Positions 1-7,295 of a stretch of DNA of 64,000 nucleotides are shown here, in pieces. The first letter of the stretch is position 1. Each line of letters opens with the position of its first letter. The translations under genes were made by a program, and so were the position numbers. Source of the DNA: Actinocorallia herbida (GTDB lineage Bacteria; Actinomycetota; Actinomycetes; Streptosporangiales; Streptosporangiaceae); contig NZ_RJKE01000001.1 in the NCBI RefSeq assembly GCF_003751225.1, positions 9,734,001-9,798,000 of the forward strand, written 5' to 3'. Under the pieces are notes generated by a model. That model was not told the DNA's origin, made no database searches, and saw only the letters and a list, made by a program, of their open reading frames with translations.

Positions 1-1232
1 CCGCCGGGCGCGTGATACCTGGCCAGCGCGGGGAACACGGCGCCGACGACGAGCACGAGGACGGCGCAGGCGATCCCGCCGAGGACCCAGGAGACTCCGG
101 CGCCGAAGGCGACCGCCATGAGGCCGGCCCGCAGGTCGCCGAGCCGCGGCCCGCCCGCGACGACGACGGTGAAGATGCCCTGCACGCGGCCGCGCATCTC
201 GTCCGGCGCGTAGGTCTGGAGGATCGTTTGCCGGAAGACCGCCGAGACGAGGTCCGCCACGCCGCCCAAGGCCAGGAACAGGACCGCCAGCCACAGGGAC
301 TGCTGGAGCCCGGCGAGCGCCACCGCGACGCCCCAGGCCGCGACCGCGACGATCAGCGCGAGCCCTTGGCGGCGGACCCTGCCGATCCAGCCGGAGAACA
401 GCCCGCCGAGCACCGCGCCGATCCCGATGGCGGCGTACAGCCAGCCGACGGCCGGGCCGCCGTCCGGGCTGTCGCCGAACCGGGTCTGGGCGAGTTCGGG
501 GAACAGCGCCCGCGGCATCGCCACGCCCATCGCGATGATGTCCACCACGAAGGACAGCAGCAGCACCGGCTGGCTCCGCAGGAACCGCAGCCCGTCGAGG
601 ACCGAGCGCAGGCCCGGGGTGCCGTGGGCGGCCCCCGCCTGCGGCGGGATGGACGGGAGCCGGAAGGCGGCCCAGAGCATGACGGTGAAGAGCACCGCGT
701 CCAGCGCGTAGGCCCACGCATAGGAGCCCGTGGCGAGGATGACGCCCGCGAGGAGCGGCCCGGCGAGGGTCGCGGCCTGCGTGAAGGTGTAGGTGAGGGT
801 GTTCGCCGCGGGGATCTGGGCCGCGTCGAACAGCCGGGGGATGATCGCGCCGCGGGTGGGCGAGGAGACGGCGAAGCCGGTCGACTGAAGGGCGGTGACC
901 AGCATGATGATCCACAGCTGGTCGAGCCGCAGGACCGCCTGGGCGAGCAGGGCGAGCGTGGCGACCCAGGTGAGCACCGAGGACCACATCAGGAGCCTGC
1001 GCCGGTCCATGTGGTCGGCGACGGCGCCGCCCCACAGCCCGAAGACGATCAGGGGCACGAGGGTGACCATGCTGAGCATGCCCACCCAGAAGGACGACGC
1101 GGTCAGGTGCCAGACCTGGACGGGCACCGCGACCCCGGTGACCTGGAAGCCGATGAAGGAGACCCCGTTGCCGATCCACAGCCGCCGGTAGGCGGGATTG
1201 CGGAGGGGGGTGACGTCGAGCAGGAGCTTCAC
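1..1232 (-). CDS. MFS transporter, EntS/MFS_3-like (3' end beyond the window)
   Basis: Reading the minus strand from GTG at 1232 gives about 410 hydrophobic residues starting VKLLLDVTPLRNPAYRRLW and staying open to base 1, so the C-terminus is missing. The opening (Pro-Leu-Arg-Asn then Arg-Arg-Leu-Trp), the loop DHMDRRRLL and repeated 20-residue hydrophobic spans match the MFS_3 group of proton-driven exporters that includes the enterobactin exporter EntS. The substrate is unknown. The GTG overlaps the pdxH stop as GTGA, so the two are probably translated together, though no functional link is obvious. Family call good, substrate not determinable. Confidence 0.85.
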   Translation of the reverse strand, partial: MKLLLDVTPLRNPAYRRLWIGNGVSFIGFQVTGVAVPVQVWHLTASSFWVGMLSMVTLVPLIVFGLWGGAVADHMDRRRLLMWSSVLTWVATLALLAQAVLRLDQLWIIMLVTALQSTGFAVSSPTRGAIIPRLFDAAQIPAANTLTYTFTQAATLAGPLLAGVILATGSYAWAYALDAVLFTVMLWAAFRLPSIPPQAGAAHGTPGLRSVLDGLRFLRSQPVLLLSFVVDIIAMGVAMPRALFPELAQTRFGDSPDGGPAVGWLYAAIGIGAVLGGLFSGWIGRVRRQGLALIVAVAAWGVAVALAGLQQSLWLAVLFLALGGVADLVSAVFRQTILQTYAPDEMRGRVQGIFTVVVAGGPRLGDLRAGLMAVAFGAGVSWVLGGIACAVLVLVVGAVFPALARYHAPG

Positions 1233-1900
1233 GGGGCCAGCCGCTCCCGGAGCCAGCCTTCGCTCTCCCGGGTGTAGCGGAGCCTGTCGTGCAGCCGGTC
1301 GGGGCGGCCCTGCCAGAACTCGACGTAGTCGGGTACCACGAGGTAGCCGCCCCAGAAGTCGGGCACGGGCACGCTGTCCGCTTCCGGCCATCTGCCGGCC
1401 GATTCGGCGAACCGATTCTCCAACTCCGCCCGGTCGGCGATCACCGCCGACTGGTGCGAGGCCCACGCGCCGAGTTGCGACCCGTAAGGCCGAGACCGGA
1501 AGTAGGCGGCCGACTCCTCGGGGGGCAGCGGCTCGCACGACCCGCCGACGATCACCTGCCGGTGGATCGGGTGCCAGGGGAACAGCAGGCTCGCCCGGGG
1601 GTTGGCGGCGAGGTCCCTGCCCTTGCGGGAGGAGTGGTTGGTGAAGAAGCGGAACCCGTCGGTCTTGAAGCCCTTGAGCAGGACGGTCCTCGCGCGGGGT
1701 TCCCCGTCGGCCGAGGCGGTGGCCAGGACCATGGCGTTGGGCTCGGGGAGGCCCGCGCTCACCGCGTCCGCGAACCAGCTCGTGAACAGCGCGAAGGGCT
1801 CCGCGGGCGCGGACTCCTCGGCGAGTTCGCCCCGGTCGTAGGAGATTCTGAGGTGCGCGGGGTCCGCGAGAGAACGATCCACGATGGTCAAGCTTCTCAT
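1229..1900 (-). CDS. pdxH: Pyridoxine/pyridoxamine 5'-phosphate oxidase
   Basis: Makes pyridoxal 5'-phosphate from pyridoxine or pyridoxamine 5'-phosphate with FMN and oxygen, a cytosolic step of vitamin B6 metabolism. The 223-residue product has the family hallmarks: PNAMVLATASADGEPRARTV, then LLKGFKTDGFRFFTNHSSRKG for FMN binding, the PWHPIHRQV segment, RPYGSQLGAWAS, and the C-terminal FWQGRPDRLHDRLRY substrate motif. ATG 1900 gives the usual family length; a longer reading to 2020 would add 40 residues of unlikely composition. A TTG three codons in (1891) has a better spaced GAGG and is an alternative start. It is divergent from citA, the same pairing as in Streptomyces. Confidence 0.95.
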   Translation of the reverse strand: MRSLTIVDRSLADPAHLRISYDRGELAEESAPAEPFALFTSWFADAVSAGLPEPNAMVLATASADGEPRARTVLLKGFKTDGFRFFTNHSSRKGRDLAANPRASLLFPWHPIHRQVIVGGSCEPLPPEESAAYFRSRPYGSQLGAWASHQSAVIADRAELENRFAESAGRWPEADSVPVPDFWGGYLVVPDYVEFWQGRPDRLHDRLRYTRESEGWLRERLAP

Positions 1901-2037
1901 CCTCGGTGCGACGGCCCGGGCATGCGGGGGTAGTGGTCGGCATGAGGGAGGGGTTCCCGGCGGGCCCGCCACGGGTTCCAATGGCCGGGATGCCGAGCGC
2001 AGGGATCCGCCTTGGGGCACCGGAAAGGCAGGGCCGC

Positions 2038-3138
2038 ATGAGTGAGTTCAAGCCAGGGCTGGAGGGCGTGGTCGCCTTCGAGACCGAGATCGCCGAGCCG
2101 GACAAGGAGGGCGGCGCCCTGCGTTACCGGGGCGTCGACATCGAAGGGCTCGTGGGGAAGGTCCCTTACGGCAAGGTCTGGGGCCTGCTCGTGGACGATT
2201 CCTTCGACCCGGGCCTGGCCCCGGCGGAGCCGCATCTGCTGCCGCTGCGGTCCGGGGACGTCCGGGTCGACGTCCAGGCCGCGCTGCCGACCCTGTCGCA
2301 GGTCTACGGGATGCGGCCCCTGCTGGACATCTCGGACGAGGAGGCCCGGGCGGACCTTTCCCGCGTGTCGTCCCTCGCCCTGTCCTTCGCCGCGCAGAGC
2401 GCCCGCGGTCCGGTCCTCCCGGCCGTCCCCCAGCGCGTCGTGGACGCCGCGGACGGGGTCGCCGAGAGGTTCCTGGTCCGCTGGCGGGGCGAGCCGGACC
2501 CGAGTCACGTCAGGGCCCTGGACGCCTACTGGGTCTCCGCCGCCGAGCACGGGCTGAACGCCTCGACCTTCACCGCCCGGGTGATCGCCTCCACCGGCGC
2601 GGACGCCGCGGCCGCCGTCTCCGGGGCGGTCGGCGCGATGTCCGGGCCGCTGCACGGCGGGGCGCCCGCCCGGGTGCTGCCGATGATCGAGGAGGTCGAG
2701 CGGACCGGCGACGCGCGCGGGGTCGTCACCGCGATCATGGACCACGGGGACCGCCTCATGGGGTTCGGCCACCGGGTCTACCGGGCCGAGGACCCCAGGG
2801 CCAGGGTCCTGCGCAGGACCGCCCGGGAACTGGGCGCGCCCCGCTTCGCGGCGGCCAAGGAGCTGGAGGACGCGGCCCTGGCCGTCCTGCGGGAGCGGCG
2901 GCCCGACCGGGCGATCGAGACCAACGTGGAGTTCTGGGCGGCGGTCATCCTGGACTTCGCCGAAGTCCCCACCGCGATGATGCCCGCGATGTTCACCTGC
3001 GGGCGGACCGCGGGGTGGGCGGCGCATATCCTCGAGCAGAAGCGAACGGGCCGCCTCGTCCGTCCCAGCGCGCGTTATGTCGGACCCGGCGACCGTCCGA
3101 TCCATGCCGTGGCGGGCCTTCCGGGCGACGCGGAATAA
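2038..3138 (+). CDS. citA: Citrate synthase 2 (CitA-type)
   Basis: Condenses acetyl-CoA with oxaloacetate to citrate. The 366-residue protein has the short bacterial/archaeal citrate synthase layout: GALRYRGVDIEGLVG near the N-terminus, the histidine motif GPLHGGAPARV, GFGHRVYRAEDPRA with the second catalytic histidine and CoA/oxaloacetate arginines, and a C-terminal RPSARYVGP. The third catalytic position, normally Asp in NVDF, reads Glu in TNVEFWAA; from memory this also occurs in actinobacterial CitA proteins. ATG 2038 follows GGAAAGG at a workable distance. It diverges from pdxH and precedes the DtxR-type regulator. It is probably the secondary citrate synthase, since actinomycetes usually have a main one elsewhere. 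Confidence 0.9.
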   Translation: MSEFKPGLEGVVAFETEIAEPDKEGGALRYRGVDIEGLVGKVPYGKVWGLLVDDSFDPGLAPAEPHLLPLRSGDVRVDVQAALPTLSQVYGMRPLLDISDEEARADLSRVSSLALSFAAQSARGPVLPAVPQRVVDAADGVAERFLVRWRGEPDPSHVRALDAYWVSAAEHGLNASTFTARVIASTGADAAAAVSGAVGAMSGPLHGGAPARVLPMIEEVERTGDARGVVTAIMDHGDRLMGFGHRVYRAEDPRARVLRRTARELGAPRFAAAKELEDAALAVLRERRPDRAIETNVEFWAAVILDFAEVPTAMMPAMFTCGRTAGWAAHILEQKRTGRLVRPSARYVGPGDRPIHAVAGLPGDAE

Positions 3139-3231
3139 CCCGGTCGGCCCAAAACGCTGAACAAAGCCCGGAGACTCGGGCATCCGGGGGGCGGCTGCGA
3201 AGTAGACTGCCAGCTGGAGAGTGGAGGGACC

Positions 3232-3933
3232 TTGAGCTCACACGGACTGATCGACACTACGGAGATGTATCTCCGCACGGTGTTCGAGCTTGAGGAAGAG
3301 GGCATCGTCCCGCTCCGGGCACGGATCGCCGAGCGGCTCTCACAGAGCGGCCCGACCGTGAGCCAGACGGTGGCCAGGATGGAACGCGACGGTCTGCTCC
3401 GCGTCGAGGGCGACCGGCACTTGGTGCTGACCGAATCCGGCCGTGAACTCGCCGTCCGGGTGATGCGCAAGCACCGTCTCGCCGAATGCCTGCTGGTGAA
3501 CGTCATCGGCCTGCCCTGGGAGGACGTGCACGCCGAGGCCTGCCGGTGGGAGCACGTCATGTCCGAGCAGGTGGAGGCCAGGTTGGTCGCCCTGCTGGAC
3601 AACCCGACGGCGTGCCCGCACGGCAATCCGATCCCCGGGCTGGAGGAGCTGGGCGGCCGCGCCGCGGCCTCCGCGGAGCCCGTGACGGCCATGACGACCG
3701 CCGCCACACGTGACGGACAGGCGGCCGTGATCCGGCGGATCGGTGAACAGGTCCAGGCGGATCACGATCAAATGCTTAAACTCAAGCAGATCGGGATACA
3801 ACCCGGACGCGAGGTGACTCTCGCGGTAGGCGACGACGATGGTGTGCGAGTTATCTGTGACGACTCCGGGGACGGTCCTGAGACAGAGCTGCCACGGCGT
3901 ATCGCCGAGCACGTGTTCGTCGCGAAGCTCTGA
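3232..3933 (+). CDS. ideR: Iron-dependent transcriptional repressor, DtxR/IdeR/DmdR family
   Basis: A 233-residue metal-dependent repressor that binds 19-bp iron boxes when loaded with Fe(II) and shuts off siderophore genes. Residues 1-75 form the winged helix (TTEMYLRTVFELEEEG, then QSGPTVSQTVARMERDG). Residues 76-140 form the dimer and metal-binding domain with HRLAE, the Cys in EACRWEHVMSEQVE and CPHGNPIP. Residues 150-233 look like the SH3/FeoA-like tail. The TTG start is chosen because GGAGGG lies 5 bases before it. Its place behind citA matches dmdR1 of Streptomyces. A good iron box before the siderophore importer at 51.5 kb is a likely target. No self-regulating box was seen at its own promoter. 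Confidence 0.93.
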   Translation: MSSHGLIDTTEMYLRTVFELEEEGIVPLRARIAERLSQSGPTVSQTVARMERDGLLRVEGDRHLVLTESGRELAVRVMRKHRLAECLLVNVIGLPWEDVHAEACRWEHVMSEQVEARLVALLDNPTACPHGNPIPGLEELGGRAAASAEPVTAMTTAATRDGQAAVIRRIGEQVQADHDQMLKLKQIGIQPGREVTLAVGDDDGVRVICDDSGDGPETELPRRIAEHVFVAKL

Positions 3934-4011
3934 CATCTTGGCCGACGATCTCCATATTTTTCCCGCCGCATGCTCGGCGTTCATCGTTGAATGGGCGCCG
4001 GAGGTGAGCGG

Positions 4012-6201
4012 ATGAGCCAGTGGAGTGCCGCCGAGGACGGGGCGCGGGCCATGGCCGGAGCACCCGGCTTCGACGCGGAGCTGCCGCCGGAGACGGTCTT
4101 CAGCCAGATGGAGATGGCGGTCATCGTCACGGACCGCTTCAGCAACATCATCTCGATCAACGCCTTCGCCAAGAAGCTGTTCGGCTTCGGCGGCGACGAG
4201 TTCATCGGGCAGAGCGTGCTCTCGCTGGGCATCGCCGAGGAGGACCACGACCAGGCCATGGACCTGGCCAGGCATGTCCTCAAGGGCGGCGTCTGGGAGG
4301 GCACCTTCTGCAACCTGCGCGACGACGGCACGCCCGTGTACACGCGCGCCCAGGCCGTCCCGCTGCGCCATCCGTCGGGCTCGATCGACGGGGTGGCGAT
4401 CTTCGCCCGCGAGGCGCTGCGCAGCAACCAGCGCGAACAGGACAGGTACGGCCTGCTCGACCGCATCGGCACCCGCCTCGCCGCGTCGCTGGAACTCGAC
4501 GTGACGCTGCGCGCGGTCGCCGGCACCCTGGTCCCGCAGTTCGCCGACCACCTGTTCATCGACCTGGTGACCGGCGACAAGCTGGTGCGCAGGGTGGCCG
4601 CGCACGCGCGCGACTGGACGCCCCCGCCCGGCACCTGGGCCGAGCCCGGCGAGCAGGTCGACTACCCCTACGACGACCACGCGGCCAAGGCGATCCGGCG
4701 CAGGGACGCGGTCCTCGCCGAGTCCACGGGCCCGGACAGCGCCTTCGGCGTCACCTCGATGATCGCGGCGCCCCTGGTGGCGCGCGGCGAGGTGCTCGGC
4801 GTGATGAGCCTCGCCCTGTCGAACCTGGGCCGCCGTCCCGACCCGCACTACGACGAGTTCGACCGCACCCTCGTCGGCGCGATCGCGTCCCGGGTGGCGC
4901 TGTCGATCGACAACGCGCTGCTGTTCGAGGAGGAGCGCCAGACCGCGCTCGCCTTCCAGCGCCAGCTCCTGCCGGGCGAGCGACCCCCGGACCTCGACGG
5001 ACTGAAGATCGCCTGGCGGTACGAGCCCGCCCCGCCGCTGGAGTCCCACGGCCAGGGCGTGCAGACCCAGGTCGGCGGCGACTGGTACGACGTGATCCCG
5101 CTCTCGGCCGGCCGGGTCGGCATCGTCATCGGCGACGTGGAGGGCCGCGGGGCCCGTGCCGCGGCCGTCATGGGGCAGCTGCGCGCCGCGCTGCGCGCCT
5201 TCGCCCAGGACGACAAGTCCCCGGCCGACATCATGCGCAAGCTGGACGAGTGGACGCGCGGCATGGCCCGTCCCGACACCCCGCGCCCACCGGTGGTGTC
5301 GTGCAGTTACTTCGTCTACGACGCCTGGTCACGCGAGCTGACCTGGGCCAACGCGGGCCACCACCCGCCCCTGCTGGCCGTCGGCGACATCGTCGGCGAC
5401 CTCGACTTCAGCAGGTCGACCGGCGCGATGCTCGGCATGCGCCACGCGGGCCTCGGCGGCGACGCCGCCTTCGAGGAGGAGACCGTCGTCCTGGCGCCCG
5501 GCAGCATGCTGGTGCTCTACACCGACGGCCTCACCGAGGGACGGCCCAAGGCGGACGGCTCGTTCTTCACCGGCGAGGAGTCCCGCGGCCTCGTGCGGGC
5601 CGCGGTCTCCCGGGCGTCGCGCGGCGATGTCGAGGGCGTCGCGCACGCGGTGTTCTCCGCGGTGCCCGGCGAGATCGACGACGACGTGGCGCTGGTGGTC
5701 ATCCGGACCGCGCCGGAGGAGCTCGCGGTGCGCGAGCGCACCTTCCCGGCAGAGCCGATCATGGTCTCCGAGGCGCGCAGGCTCGCGTCCGACACCTTCA
5801 CCGCCTGGGGCCTGGGCGACGACGCCGCCGAGACCGCCTGCCTGCTGGTGTCGGAGATCGTCACCAACGTCGTCCTGCACGCCACCAACGTCCCCGCCCA
5901 GAAACGCGCCCTGGTCGGCGCTCCCGAACTCTCCTTCGACGAGGACGACTGGGACCTCAGCGGCGGTCTGGGCCGCCCCGAGCCGGTGAAGCCGGAGTTC
6001 CGCCTCCGCCTCCGCCGAGGCGCCCGCGCCCTCTGGGTCGAGGTCTTCGACCCCGACCTCCGCCTCCCCCGCATCCGCAACGCGGGCGAGACCGATGAGG
6101 GCGGCCGCGGCCTGTACCTGGTCGACCAGATCGCCGCCCGCTGGGGCTCGCGCCCCACACCCAACGGCAAGGCCGTCTGGTTCGAGCTGCCGCTCGACTG
6201 A
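4012..6201 (+). CDS. PAS-GAF-SpoIIE phosphatase-HATPase stress signalling protein
   Basis: A 729-residue soluble protein with four modules. A PAS sensor covers about 20-135 (SQMEMAVIVTDRFSNIISIN). A GAF domain covers about 150-310. A PP2C/SpoIIE (RsbU-like) phosphatase covers about 330-550, with GGDWYDVIPL, GDVEGRGARAA and YTDGLTEGR carrying the metal-binding aspartates. An RsbW-like HATPase_c domain covers 560-729, with LLVSEIVTNVVLHA and DEGGRGLYLVDQIA. Such fusions control partner-switching cascades by dephosphorylating an anti-anti-sigma factor and rephosphorylating it. No STAS or sigma gene is adjacent, so the partners are elsewhere. ATG 4012 is preferred over ATG 3991 because GGAGGTGAG precedes it directly. 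Confidence 0.9.
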   Translation: MSQWSAAEDGARAMAGAPGFDAELPPETVFSQMEMAVIVTDRFSNIISINAFAKKLFGFGGDEFIGQSVLSLGIAEEDHDQAMDLARHVLKGGVWEGTFCNLRDDGTPVYTRAQAVPLRHPSGSIDGVAIFAREALRSNQREQDRYGLLDRIGTRLAASLELDVTLRAVAGTLVPQFADHLFIDLVTGDKLVRRVAAHARDWTPPPGTWAEPGEQVDYPYDDHAAKAIRRRDAVLAESTGPDSAFGVTSMIAAPLVARGEVLGVMSLALSNLGRRPDPHYDEFDRTLVGAIASRVALSIDNALLFEEERQTALAFQRQLLPGERPPDLDGLKIAWRYEPAPPLESHGQGVQTQVGGDWYDVIPLSAGRVGIVIGDVEGRGARAAAVMGQLRAALRAFAQDDKSPADIMRKLDEWTRGMARPDTPRPPVVSCSYFVYDAWSRELTWANAGHHPPLLAVGDIVGDLDFSRSTGAMLGMRHAGLGGDAAFEEETVVLAPGSMLVLYTDGLTEGRPKADGSFFTGEESRGLVRAAVSRASRGDVEGVAHAVFSAVPGEIDDDVALVVIRTAPEELAVRERTFPAEPIMVSEARRLASDTFTAWGLGDDAAETACLLVSEIVTNVVLHATNVPAQKRALVGAPELSFDEDDWDLSGGLGRPEPVKPEFRLRLRRGARALWVEVFDPDLRLPRIRNAGETDEGGRGLYLVDQIAARWGSRPTPNGKAVWFELPLD

Positions 6202-6222
6202 GCGGCGGCCCGCCCTCGGCGG

Positions 6223-6903
6223 CTACGCCCCGGCGGGCCGGGCCACGAGATGCGCCCAGGTCTGGGTGAACCACAGCTCGCCGCCGATGACCCGTGGCTT
6301 CGCCCCGGTCTTCGGCCCGCCGTCGACCTCGGCGAGCAGCACCTCGCGCAGCCGTTCGGCGATCGCGGGGCTGGGCGCGGCCTCCAGCCACGGGGCGGCC
6401 GGGCGCTCGACGCTGAGCAGGTCCATCCCGGTGATCCGGGCGCCCGCCCCCTCGACCATGGCCAGCAGTCCGTCTATGCGCGGGATGCTCCGGAATCCGG
6501 GGTCGCGGACGCGTTCCAGGGCGTCGCGGTGGTCGCTGGACAGGTTGGTGCGGGCCAGGTCGGCCAGCACGATCCGGCCCGACGGATGGCAGACGCGCAG
6601 CATCTCGCGCAGGGCGGCGGCCGGGTCGGTCAGGCGGTGCAGGGCGAAACGGGCGGTGACGAGCGAGAACGACCCGTCCGCGAACGGCAGCGCGGACGGA
6701 TCGGCGGGAAACCCCTGTCCCGACGGTTCGGGCCCGATCCCCGCGACGGTGATCCGGCCGACCCGTCCCTCCAGCGCGTGCGCCATCAGGCTCGGTCCGC
6801 ACGCGACGTCGAGGACGTCGTCGTGCGGGGACGGCTCGGCGAAGTCGGCGAGCCGGACGAGGAACGTGGAAAGGGTCCCGGCTGAGGCGGCTGTGGTCGA
6901 CAC
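6223..6903 (-). CDS. Class I SAM-dependent methyltransferase (UbiE/Methyltransf_11-like)
   Basis: A 226-residue cytosolic methyltransferase of unknown substrate. Motif I appears as DDVLDVACGPSLMAHALEG (about residues 28-46), the acidic post-I region is replaced by AGIGPEP, motif II/III is LPFADGSFSLVTARFALHR, and motif IV is PSGRIVLADLART. The order resembles the ubiquinone/menaquinone-type Methyltransf_11 family. The Asp or Glu usually ending beta-2, which binds the SAM ribose, is not obvious here, so activity is slightly uncertain. GTG 6903 follows GGGAGGGAGC. It lies convergent to the stress signalling gene and divergent from nothing close; its role is not determinable from context. Confidence 0.78.
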   Translation of the reverse strand: MSTTAASAGTLSTFLVRLADFAEPSPHDDVLDVACGPSLMAHALEGRVGRITVAGIGPEPSGQGFPADPSALPFADGSFSLVTARFALHRLTDPAAALREMLRVCHPSGRIVLADLARTNLSSDHRDALERVRDPGFRSIPRIDGLLAMVEGAGARITGMDLLSVERPAAPWLEAAPSPAIAERLREVLLAEVDGGPKTGAKPRVIGGELWFTQTWAHLVARPAGA

Positions 6904-6968
6904 GGCGGCTCCCTCCCCAGGGCATGGTCAACACGATGAGACGTAGCCGAGGGCTGGGCGGTTCGCCG

Positions 6969-7127
6969 TTATTTGAGTGTCTCGCCCCACAAGCCGAGGA
7001 CCACGAGCACGAAGACGATGGCGACCGAGCTCGCCATGGGTGCGGGCAGCCGCAGCTTGACCGCTGCCCAGCGGATGCAGAAGGTCGCGAGGATGGCGAG
7101 CAAAACCAGGGTGACGATCCCGTCCAT
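6969..7127 (-). CDS. Small two-helix membrane protein, 52 residues
   Basis: ATG 7127 opens a 52-residue frame with two hydrophobic stretches (VTLVLLAILATFCIRWAAV and MASSVAIVFVLVVLGLW) joined by a short basic loop KLRLPAP, predicting a hairpin in the membrane. The start is supported by a TACTGT hexamer exactly six bases upstream, so the message is probably leaderless. The methyltransferase start lies 66 bases downstream on the same strand, so they could be cotranscribed. The protein is not recognised. Codon composition is like its neighbours. Short length is the main reason for caution. Confidence 0.6.
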   Translation of the reverse strand: MDGIVTLVLLAILATFCIRWAAVKLRLPAPMASSVAIVFVLVVLGLWGETLK

Positions 7128-7133
7128 GCGCCC

Positions 7134-7139
7134 ACAGTA
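7134..7139 (-). promoter_or_regulatory. Probable -10 element (TACTGT) of the 52-residue protein, leaderless
   Basis: On the minus strand TACTGT is followed by six bases and then ATG 7127, with no purine-rich Shine-Dalgarno sequence. This spacing puts the transcription start at or next to the start codon. No clear -35 was seen. Confidence 0.5.
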
Positions 7140-7295
7140 GACGGATTTATCGGCGCTCAGCGGGAGGGGCGCTTGAGAACCGGCTTCGCCGGGGCGCCCC
7201 GCCCGCTGAGCGCGGGTCGGGTCGGGGGAATCTTGACGGCCTGCGGGGATTGTCCCGGAACCGCCGCAGGGTAGGCGTCCGGTCGGGAGGAAGCG

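Noticed and set aside
12-1277. A 421-codon plus-strand frame at the left edge
   Set aside because: It is highly charged and featureless, opposite a clear MFS transporter and pdxH end.
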